DNA of 64,000 nt, from the NCBI RefSeq assembly GCF_034377285.1, contig NZ_CP139715.1, positions 3,704,001 to 3,768,000 on the forward strand, written 5' to 3'. Source of the DNA: Thalassobaculum sp. OXR-137 (GTDB lineage Bacteria; Pseudomonadota; Alphaproteobacteria; Thalassobaculales; Thalassobaculaceae). The notes under the pieces are model-generated. The model searched no databases and was not told where the DNA came from. It saw nothing but the letters and a program-made list of their open reading frames with translations. Positions within the stretch are counted from its first letter, which is position 1. The number at the start of each line of letters is the position of its first letter. This document shows positions 56,447-64,000 of this stretch, in pieces. Position numbers and translations under genes: made by a program.

Positions 56447-56986
56447 TCACCAAATTTCCGGGCGGTTAAGCGCCGATACACAGGTGGACGACCCTCGAAG
56501 ATTGGGGAAATCCCACTGACTGAGGGGGCGTCCAAGCCATCCGTGCGGATGACTGAGCGGCAGCGGCGGCCGAGCCTGCTGTTCGGTGATTTGCTGGAAG
56601 CCGACGCGGGCATAGTAGGCCGGATCGCCATATGTGATCGCGACATCGACCCCCCGGGCGCGCAGAGCCTCCAAGGCGTGGTTGATCAGGCCCTGCCCAA
56701 CGCCCCGGCGCTGACGCCGGCCCGTCACCGCCATTGGAGAAAGCAGAACCACGCTTCGCGGATCGTCTGCGAAGCTCAGAGGCGTGAAGACGGCTGCCCC
56801 GATCACGGCACCGTCGTCTTCCGCGCAGAACACGTCGATATCCGTCGTCGGCGTATGTGCGAGCAGATCTCGGGTGAGATCGCCGACGAGGGCGCCTTCC
56901 TCCGGCCCTTCGGAGTCGGAGAATGTCGCAGCGAACAGGTCTATGAGGGCTTCTTCGCGTCCTGCAAATCCGACCGTGATTTCCAT
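56447..56986 (-). CDS. GNAT-family N-acetyltransferase
   Basis: A 179-residue acetyltransferase. The acetyl-CoA-binding motif A is SPMAVTGRRQRRGVGQGLIN (Q/RxxGxG/A), followed by ALEALRARGVDVAITYGDPA and the YYARVGFQ strand of the C-terminal half, which is typical of the YhbS group that acts on small amines or proteins. The frame is open to 58309 through the neighbouring gene on the same strand, but the ATG at 56986 is the natural start. The substrate is unknown. Confidence 0.85.
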   Translation of the reverse strand: MEITVGFAGREEALIDLFAATFSDSEGPEEGALVGDLTRDLLAHTPTTDIDVFCAEDDGAVIGAAVFTPLSFADDPRSVVLLSPMAVTGRRQRRGVGQGLINHALEALRARGVDVAITYGDPAYYARVGFQQITEQQARPPLPLSHPHGWLGRPLSQWDFPNLRGSSTCVSALNRPEIW

Positions 56987-57099
56987 ACCCCGCCTCTTTC
57001 TGCGCGAGAGGGCGTCACTGCGCCTTGCCCGTTCAGCAACACGGACCTGCAGCAACCGAATGTACGCCCGACCCGGCTCGATCCGGCGGCATCGTGCCG

Positions 57100-58272
57100 C
57101 TAGGCATTCGGCCGCTTGGCCAGAACCGCGTCGGCCAGGATGTCGATCTCGCCGATATGGTTGTAGATCTGGCTGGAGACCCGGGCGTACAGACCGCCGC
57201 CCAGTGGGTTCACGCGGACCTGGATGTTGTCCTCGTTCAACAGCCGCAGCCGGAGGTCGCGGGCCTGGTCGAAGCTGGTGCCGTAGCCGTCGGGCAGCCG
57301 GACCATCACCATCGAGCCCACCATGCTCTCCGGCTGTCCCATCTCCGTGCCCCAGGCGGCCGCCAGGCGGCGGCCGGCGGCCATGGCCAGGGCATGGTTG
57401 TGGGCGCGGATCGCCTCGATGCCGAACTTGTCGACGAAATCCAGCGCCGTCGGCAGGGAATGCTGGGCCGACCCGTCGCGGGTGCCCACCCAGTCGAACT
57501 CCTCGCGGAATCCGCCGCCATAGCCGTGGCTGATCACCGCCGGGTGCAGCCTGTCGATCACCCGCGGCCCGGCCCATAGGAAGGCGCAGCCCTTGGCCGC
57601 GAAGAGCCATTTGTGGCAGGTGCCGGTGTACCAGTCGGCCCCGAGCGCCTCGATGTCGAGCCCCATCATGCCCGGCGCATGGGCGCCGTCGACCAGCACC
57701 AGCGCGCCGGCATCCCGGGCGGCGGCGGTCATCGGCGCCACCGGGAGGGCGAGGGCCGTCGGCGAGGTGACATGGTCGATGATCGCCAGACGCGGCTTGC
57801 TCTCGGCGAGGGCGGTCTCGAAGGCGGCGATGGCCTGTTCCGGCGCCTCGGCCGGAAAGGGCAGGGTCCATTCGGCGATCTCCGCCCCGGTCATCGTGCA
57901 CACGAAGCGGACGGTGTTGCGGACCGCGCCGTAGGTCTGGTCGTTGATCAGGATCCGGTCGCCCGGCTTCAGGTCGAGGGAGCGCAGGATCGCGTTCACC
58001 GCCTGTGTCGGGTTCTCGACCATGGCGAGGCTGTCGCCCGTGGTGCCGACATAGGGAGCGAGCCTGGCGGCGGCGGCGCGCAGGGCCGGGCGGAACTCGA
58101 ACTCCATGAATCGGCTGGGCTCCGCCTCCATCCGATCGCGCCAGTCGCGCTGCGCCTCCAGCACGGCCCGCGGCGTGGCGCCGTAGGAGCCGTGGTTGAG
58201 GTGCACGGAGCGCTCTTCGAGGCAGAAAAGCGGGCGGAGGTCGGTGCCGAAGGCGGAAGGAACGGTCTTCAT
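57100..58272 (-). CDS. Class V PLP-dependent aminotransferase (isopenicillin-N-epimerase-like)
   Basis: A 390-residue class V aminotransferase fold protein. It has the N-terminal HLNHGSYGATPRAVLEAQ, the PLP-binding VLVDGAHAPGMMGLDIE (Asp, His) and the Schiff-base Lys in WYTGTCHKWLFAAKGCAFLW. This combination is typical of CefD-like proteins, a family whose members include epimerases, desulfurases and lyases; the true reaction cannot be assigned. It is 113 bp upstream of the GNAT gene on the same strand. Confidence 0.85.
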   Translation of the reverse strand: MKTVPSAFGTDLRPLFCLEERSVHLNHGSYGATPRAVLEAQRDWRDRMEAEPSRFMEFEFRPALRAAAARLAPYVGTTGDSLAMVENPTQAVNAILRSLDLKPGDRILINDQTYGAVRNTVRFVCTMTGAEIAEWTLPFPAEAPEQAIAAFETALAESKPRLAIIDHVTSPTALALPVAPMTAAARDAGALVLVDGAHAPGMMGLDIEALGADWYTGTCHKWLFAAKGCAFLWAGPRVIDRLHPAVISHGYGGGFREEFDWVGTRDGSAQHSLPTALDFVDKFGIEAIRAHNHALAMAAGRRLAAAWGTEMGQPESMVGSMVMVRLPDGYGTSFDQARDLRLRLLNEDNIQVRVNPLGGGLYARVSSQIYNHIGEIDILADAVLAKRPNA

Positions 58273-58611
58273 GGAGGCAAGTGTGCCGGAGGTTTCGCGG
58301 CCCCGCCAAGGCTACTTTGTCCTGCCGACAATGATTTTCGCGCTGCCCAGCCGACAGCGTCCGGACCCCTGTGGCGCGCCTGCCTCATTTTGGCCAGGGC
58401 CACGGGATATTCGGTTTCGGGACGCCCGACAGGGACGGGAGACAGGCCGGGAATGGGGGGCGATTGTGTGGCGGAATGGCTTGGCGCTATGCTGCCTGTT
58501 GATATTGCGCCGCACACAAGAACTCGTGGCTCGCCCTGGCAGCGGGGAGCCCGGCTCCCTAAATGACCGTAAACGCAGATCCGCTTATCCGCGCAGAGGA
58601 GGCCGCCGCTG
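58273..58611. other. Intergenic region without a supported gene
   Basis: A 339-bp divergent gap between the class V aminotransferase gene and the DUF502 gene. It must contain both promoters, but no clear -35/-10 pair, repeat or RNA gene stands out. GAGGAGG at 58597-58603 is the ribosome-binding site of the DUF502 gene. Confidence 0.5.
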
Positions 58612-59331
58612 ATGGCGCCGAATACCAAGGTCTCAATGTTTTCCCGGCTTCGGACCTACTTCTTCGCGGGCGTGCTGGTCACCGCGCCCATTGGCATAAC
58701 CCTCTATCTTGCGTGGCTGATCATCGATTTTATCGATAATCGGGTCACGCCGCTGATACCGGCCCGCTACAACCCGGAGACCTATCTGCCGTTCGGCATC
58801 CCGGGTCTCGGTGTGATCGTCGCCATTGTCGTGCTGACGATCATCGGCGCCTTCACCGCCGGGCTGGTCGGCCGCTGGCTGGTGAGCCTGTCCGAGCGGC
58901 TGATGGCCCGCATGCCGGTCATCCGCAACGTGCACAGCGCGCTGAAGCAGATCCTTGAGACGGTGCTGGCGCAGCAGTCCAAGGCGTTCCGCCAGGTGGT
59001 GATGATCGAATACCCCCGCCGGGGGATCTGGGCGCTGGGATTCCTGACGGGCGATACGGTGGGCGAGGTGCAGAATCTGACTTCCGACGACGTGGTCAAC
59101 GTGTTCCTGCCGACCACGCCGAACCCGACCTCCGGCTTCCTGCTCTTCGTTCCGCGCGAGGACTGCCACGTTCTAACGATGACGGTGGAGGAGGGGATAA
59201 AGATGGTGGTCTCCGGCGGCATCGTGACGCCGCCCGATCGCCGGCCCAAGGACGCCCGCGATGTGCCTGTGATCCCCGCGGCCTCGCCGGATCATCCGGA
59301 GGGACCGACCCGGCGGATCGACGCGGCCTGA
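58612..59331 (+). CDS. DUF502 family membrane protein
   Basis: A 239-residue membrane protein with two N-terminal helices (about 13-38, YFFAGVLVTAPIGITLYLAW; and 63-92, IPGLGVIVAIVVLTIIGAFT) and a C-terminal cytoplasmic or periplasmic domain. Diagnostic stretches are RMPVIRNVHSALKQILETVL, FRQVVMIEYPRRGIWALGFL and VFLPTTPNPTSGFLLFVP. The family is widespread in proteobacteria and its function is not known. It has a clear ribosome-binding site. Confidence 0.9.
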   Translation: MAPNTKVSMFSRLRTYFFAGVLVTAPIGITLYLAWLIIDFIDNRVTPLIPARYNPETYLPFGIPGLGVIVAIVVLTIIGAFTAGLVGRWLVSLSERLMARMPVIRNVHSALKQILETVLAQQSKAFRQVVMIEYPRRGIWALGFLTGDTVGEVQNLTSDDVVNVFLPTTPNPTSGFLLFVPREDCHVLTMTVEEGIKMVVSGGIVTPPDRRPKDARDVPVIPAASPDHPEGPTRRIDAA

Positions 59332-59369
59332 TCTCAAGAAGAACAAGCGATATCCGGAGGGAGAGACAC

Positions 59370-60038
59370 ATGACCGATGCGGTGATGGCGGTCTGGGGCG
59401 ACACCGCGCCCGAGGGCGACGCCGAGTTCAGCGAGTGGTACCACCGCGAGCACATCCCCGAGCGGGTCGGCATGCCCGGCTGGCGCAACGGCCGGCGCTA
59501 CCGCAAGATCGGCCGCGGCAAGCACCGCTATCTGGCGGTCTACGACGTCGACCGCATGGCCTGTTTCGACGACCCGGCCTATCGCCACGCGCTCGACCAT
59601 CCGACCGAGTGGACCACCCGGATGATGCCGAATTTCCGCAACTTCGTGCGGGCCACCAGCCGGGTGCGGTTCTCCAGCGGCGAGGCGCTGGGATCGGTGA
59701 TCGCGACGGTGCGCTACGATCCGGGTACCGGCGACCCCGAGGAGATCGCCCGCTGGCTCGCCGGCACCGCCCTGCACGACCTGCGCACCAGCGAGGGCAT
59801 CACCCGGGTGCAGCACTGGCAGGCCGATATGGATCGATCCCTTGCGAAGACCGCCGAGCAGGCGATCCGCACCAGCCGCGACGGCAAGGCGCCGTTCACC
59901 GCGGTGGTGGAGGGAACCGAGCGCGCGTTCGTCGAGGCGGCGCTGGTGGAAGCGGGCATCATCGAAGGCCTCGCCGACCGCGGCGCCCGCAAGGTCGAGA
60001 GCGGGCTGTACAGCATGCTGTTCGCGCTGCATCGCTGA
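59370..60038 (+). CDS. Hypothetical protein, probable tandem ferredoxin-like (dimeric alpha/beta barrel) fold
   Basis: A 222-residue soluble protein. The first half (about 1-105) contains EFSEWYHREHIPERVGMPGW and RYLAVYDVDRM, the pattern of DUF4286/EthD-like dimeric alpha/beta-barrel proteins with a conserved W-Y-x-x-E-H-I-P motif. The second half (about 108-222) has a weaker repeat of the same strand order (SVIATVRYDP, RVQHWQADMD). It could be a small-molecule-binding or ring-modifying enzyme, but no function is established. It is followed by a large palindrome. Confidence 0.65.
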   Translation: MTDAVMAVWGDTAPEGDAEFSEWYHREHIPERVGMPGWRNGRRYRKIGRGKHRYLAVYDVDRMACFDDPAYRHALDHPTEWTTRMMPNFRNFVRATSRVRFSSGEALGSVIATVRYDPGTGDPEEIARWLAGTALHDLRTSEGITRVQHWQADMDRSLAKTAEQAIRTSRDGKAPFTAVVEGTERAFVEAALVEAGIIEGLADRGARKVESGLYSMLFALHR

Positions 60039-60152
60039 CCCTTCGACACGTCCCCCGGCTGAACGCCGGGGTCCTGCTCAGGGTGAGGTCAATTTTTTGA
60101 ACCTAAGATGACCTCTCCCTGAGCAGCGCCCCCTTGGGCGCGTGTCGAAGGG
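60039..60152. repeat. Large two-stem palindrome at a convergent junction (family C)
   Basis: The outer arms CCCTTCGACACG (60039-60050) and CGTGTCGAAGGG (60141-60152) are perfectly complementary; the inner arms CTGCTCAGGGTGAGGTCA (60074-60091) and its partner at 60109-60126 differ at one base. The whole unit forms a long cruciform-capable hairpin between the convergent genes. Sequences of this CTTCGACACG...CTCAGGGTGAGG kind are familiar as dispersed repeats in alphaproteobacterial genomes. Confidence 0.9.
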
Positions 60153-60164
60153 CCGCCGCCGCCC

Positions 60165-61757
<1,593 letters not shown>

Positions 61758-61760
61758 GAG

Positions 61761-61788
61761 GCGGACAGTAGAAAATCCGTTTGTCCGC
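61761..61788. promoter_or_regulatory. Palindromic candidate activator-binding site (UAS)
   Basis: An inverted repeat GCGGACA (61761-61767) / TGTCCGC (61782-61788) with a 14-base spacer, directly upstream of the activator gene and about 50 bases upstream of the -24 element. A third TGTCCGC half-site is at 61857-61863, right after the -12 element. Such dyads are typical of Fis-type activator sites, though usually further from the promoter. Confidence 0.55.
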
Positions 61789-61839
61789 GTCGAGTACAGT
61801 TCTGGAGTCTAGGATGCGGAAATCCGGCGGATCTGCGGT

Positions 61840-61854
61840 TGGCACGGCCGTTGC
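61840..61854 (+). promoter_or_regulatory. Sigma-54 (-24/-12) promoter
   Basis: TGGCAC (61840-61845) and TTGC (61851-61854) are separated by exactly five bases, matching the sigma-54 consensus TGGCACN5TTGC. The promoter reads toward the CoA-transferase gene, whose ATG is 27 bases beyond the -12 element, leaving a short leader that contains GGAGG. Confidence 0.9.
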
Positions 61855-61880
61855 GCTGTCCGCAGGTGGAGGAACCGCCC

Positions 61881-63086
61881 ATGACCGACACCAAGTTACC
61901 GCTCAACGATCTGCCGCCGGCGCCCACCGGCGCACCGTTCGACCTGCTCGAGGGCGTGCGGGTGCTCGACCTGACCACGTCCATCGCCGGGCCTTACGCG
62001 ACGCTGCTGCTGGCGGATTACGGGGCCGATGTGGTGAAGATCGAGCGGCCGGGCAGCGGCGACGACGCCCGCGCCTGGGGCCCGCCGTTTCTCGACGGCG
62101 ACTCGCTCTGGTTCATGTCGGTGAACCGCAACAAGCGCAGTGTAGCCGTCGACTACACGGTCGATCCCGGGCGCTCCCTGTTCGAGAAGCTGGTCTCCGC
62201 CGCCGACGTGGTGGTTCTGAACCAGGTGCCGCGGGTGCAGGAGAAGCTGAAGACCAACCCGGCGACCCTGCAAAAACTCAATCCCGGGCTGATCGTCGCC
62301 TCGGTCACCGGCTTCGGCCTGACCGGCGAGCGCAAGGACAAGCCCTGTTACGACCTGATCGCGGAAGGCTATTCCGGCGTCATGGACCTGACCGGCGAGC
62401 CGGACAGCCCGCCGCAGAAGGTCGGCACCCCCGCCGCCGACCTGCTGGCCGGGCACGATCTGGCGCTGGCCGTCGCCGCCGCCCTGGTGCGCAAGGGCCG
62501 CACGGGGCAGGGCGCCGTGGTCGACGTCTCCATGGTGGAGAGCATGACCCGCTTCATGGTGCCGCGCATCGCCAGCTATCTGGGCTCCGGCGAGGTGCCG
62601 GCCCGCTCCGGCGCGCGGGACAGTGTGATCGCGATCTATCAGGTGTTCGACACCGCCGACGACCCGATGACCCTCGGCCTCGGCAATGACGCGATCTGGC
62701 GGCGGTTTTGGCAGGCGGTGGGCGATGCCAGGCGCGGCGAGGATCCGGCGACCGCCACCAATGCCGGCCGCCGCGAGGTCCGCGCCGAGCTGGTAGCCGA
62801 GATCCAGGCGATCCTGAAGACCCGGCCCCGGGCCGAATGGCTCGCCCTGTTCGACGCCAACAAGGTGCCAGCCGGCCCGATCCAGCGTGTGGACGAGGTC
62901 TGCACCGATCGCCATCTGTACGAGCGTGGCTTCCTCTATACGATCGCGCGGGAGGGCAAGAGCCCGTCGCCCCAGGTCGGCACCGGCGTACAGATCGACG
63001 GCCGGGCCAACGCGCCGCGCCGCGCGCCGCCGGATCTCGGCGCCCACGAGACCGACATCCGCGCCGACTGGCTCGGCGAAAGCTGA
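61881..63086 (+). CDS. Family III CoA-transferase (CaiB/BaiF type)
   Basis: A 401-residue family III CoA-transferase. It has GVRVLDLTTSIAGPYATLLL, ADYGADVVKIERPGSGDDAR, NRNKRSVAVDY, the catalytic Asp158 in CYDLIAEGYSGVMDLTG, and GKSPSPQVGTGVQ-type C-terminal sequence. The family moves CoA between carboxylic acids, so this enzyme could activate the pathway substrate at the expense of another thioester. The start is the ATG at 61881 with GGAGG nine bases upstream; the frame is open much further upstream but only antisense to the regulator. First gene of a sigma-54-driven operon. Confidence 0.92.
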   Translation: MTDTKLPLNDLPPAPTGAPFDLLEGVRVLDLTTSIAGPYATLLLADYGADVVKIERPGSGDDARAWGPPFLDGDSLWFMSVNRNKRSVAVDYTVDPGRSLFEKLVSAADVVVLNQVPRVQEKLKTNPATLQKLNPGLIVASVTGFGLTGERKDKPCYDLIAEGYSGVMDLTGEPDSPPQKVGTPAADLLAGHDLALAVAAALVRKGRTGQGAVVDVSMVESMTRFMVPRIASYLGSGEVPARSGARDSVIAIYQVFDTADDPMTLGLGNDAIWRRFWQAVGDARRGEDPATATNAGRREVRAELVAEIQAILKTRPRAEWLALFDANKVPAGPIQRVDEVCTDRHLYERGFLYTIAREGKSPSPQVGTGVQIDGRANAPRRAPPDLGAHETDIRADWLGES

Positions 63087-63127
63087 CCCCGGCCCTTCGA
63101 AGAACACCATCCCAAGGGAAGAGACGC

Positions 63128-63913
63128 ATGTCCCAGACGTTCGAGACCATCCTGTACGAGGAAGACGGCCCCATCGGCTGGATCACCATCAACCGGCCGG
63201 AAGACGGGAACATGTTCACCCCCGTCACCTGTATCGAGATCCGCGACTGTATCGAGGCGATCCGCCGCGAGACCCGCACCCGCGTGGTGGTGCTAACAGG
63301 GGCGGGCGAGAAGTTCTTCTGCATCGGCGGCCGCAAGGACGGCATGGAGGACACCACTCTCTATGCCGGCGTGCTTCCGACGCTTGAGATGTACGACGCC
63401 ATCGACAAGCTGCAGAAGCCGGTGATCGCCATGGTCAACGGTTTCGCGGTCGGCGGCGGCAACGTGCTGCACACGGTCTGCGACCTCACCATCGCCAAGG
63501 AAAGCGCGGTGTTTCGCCAGGTCGGCCCGATGATGGGCAGCTTCGACGCCGGCTACGGTACTTGGTATCTGGAGGACGCCATCGGCAAGAAGCGGGCGAA
63601 GGAGATGTGGTACACAAACCGCAAGCTTTCCGCCGCCGAGGCGCTTGACTGGGGTCTGATCAACAAGGTGGTGCCGGACGACAAGTTGCGCGAGGAGACC
63701 CGCGCCTGGGCACTGTCGATCTCCGAGCGCGGCCCGATGGCCCTGGCCGGCATCAAGCACGCCTTCCTCGCGCGTCATGGCGGTGTCGGCGGTCTCGGCC
63801 GCGTCTCCCACGACATGCTGCTGAAGCTGTACCTGAAGACCGAGGAGAGCCAGGAGCTGTCCAAGGCCTTCGGCGAGCGCCGCACGCCCGATCCGGACAA
63901 GTTCGGCCACTGA
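63128..63913 (+). CDS. Crotonase-fold hydrolase/hydratase of the BadI/MenB group
   Basis: A 261-residue enoyl-CoA hydratase superfamily protein. The oxyanion-hole segments are EKFFCIGGRKD and NGFAVGGGNVLHTVCDLTI. The part FRQVGPMMGSFDAGYGTWYL (Asp140, Tyr143) is diagnostic of the MenB/BadI branch rather than ordinary enoyl-CoA hydratases, and the rest of the C-terminus (EMWYTNRKLSAAEALDWGLI; LKLYLKTEESQELSKAFGER) parallels 2-ketocyclohexanecarboxyl-CoA hydrolase BadI. BadI opens a saturated ring between a keto group and the CoA ester. It follows the CoA-transferase by 41 bp. Confidence 0.87.
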   Translation: MSQTFETILYEEDGPIGWITINRPEDGNMFTPVTCIEIRDCIEAIRRETRTRVVVLTGAGEKFFCIGGRKDGMEDTTLYAGVLPTLEMYDAIDKLQKPVIAMVNGFAVGGGNVLHTVCDLTIAKESAVFRQVGPMMGSFDAGYGTWYLEDAIGKKRAKEMWYTNRKLSAAEALDWGLINKVVPDDKLREETRAWALSISERGPMALAGIKHAFLARHGGVGGLGRVSHDMLLKLYLKTEESQELSKAFGERRTPDPDKFGH

Positions 63914-63923
63914 GGGCGCGGTC

Positions 63924-64000
63924 ATGAGCCGGCTTCTGACCCTGCACGACCCGGCCACGGCGCGGCGCTACTACGAGGCCGGTCTGTGGCATGACGAGAC
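63924..64000 (+). CDS. Start of an AMP-dependent acyl-CoA ligase, truncated by the window end
   Basis: Only about 25 residues are visible, starting at ATG 63924 and containing ATARRYYEAGLWHDE. The pattern Y-Y-x-x-G-x-W-x-D-(E/D)-(T) is how many cyclohexanecarboxylate/benzoate-type AMP-binding ligases begin. The gene starts ten bases after the BadI-like gene, so it is part of the same operon. Too little is present for a firm call. Confidence 0.6.
   Translation, partial: MSRLLTLHDPATARRYYEAGLWHDE

Overview
This is a high-GC (roughly two-thirds G+C by eye) stretch of bacterial chromosome. Gene content and order point to an alphaproteobacterium of the Rhodospirillales type: the run argS / SPOR protein / nagZ / scpAB / tatABC / serS / surE / pcm / nlpD, the run yajC / secD / secF followed by homologues of two mitochondrial complex I assembly factors, a folate-dependent TrmFO, the two-domain form of dCTP deaminase, and a near-consensus alphaproteobacterial SOS box in front of uvrA. 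I cannot name the genus. There is no prophage, insertion sequence, CRISPR array or plasmid function; this is core chromosome with small accessory insertions.

Layout. 1-2.7 kb: an aminotransferase tail, tRNA-His, the NAD(P)HX repair enzyme and two stand-alone cyclic-nucleotide-binding proteins. 2.8-6 kb: gluconate kinase, 6-phosphogluconate dehydrogenase and a PuuB-like FAD oxidoreductase on the minus strand. 6-13.4 kb: a degenerate PAS-GGDEF-EAL protein divergent from a pentapeptide-repeat protein, then a TPR protein, a MarR regulator, a ketopantoate reductase-like enzyme and a PhyH-type dioxygenase. 13.7-26.8 kb: a tightly packed housekeeping block (translation, cell wall, chromosome segregation, Tat export, protein repair, cell separation) with many 4-nt stop/start overlaps. 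26.8-34.3 kb: an accessory stretch (aromatic amino acid decarboxylase, lipoprotein, LrgAB, DUF815 ATPase, a 998-residue RTX protein). 34.8-41.9 kb: SecDF-YajC, NDUFAF3-like and NDUFAF6-like proteins, dCTP deaminase, TrmFO. 42-54 kb: a possible cryptic GGDEF/EAL-like protein, uvrA divergent from ssb, a methyltransferase, a CHASE4-type histidine kinase, gyrA and coaD. 54-60 kb: an HD-GYP protein, tRNA-Lys, a PilZ-like protein and several small or poorly known genes. 60.2-64 kb: a sigma-54 activator divergent from a CoA-transferase / BadI-like hydrolase / acyl-CoA ligase operon that runs off the window.

Themes. The strongest candidate for an undescribed system is the last region: an enhancer-binding protein, a well-formed -24/-12 promoter (TGGCAC-N5-TTGC), a palindromic candidate activator site and three acyl-CoA genes, one closely resembling the ring-opening hydrolase of cyclohexanecarboxylate degradation. 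A second theme is cyclic-nucleotide signalling, with two cNMP-binding proteins, an HD-GYP protein, a PilZ-like protein and two proteins with degenerate or cryptic GGDEF/EAL-like domains. A third is structural: every convergent gene junction with a gap over 100 bp holds a large palindrome, and two of these share the same arms. The RTX protein carries a His-Gly / Gly-Cys pair typical of caspase-fold (clan CD-like) proteins at its N-terminus.
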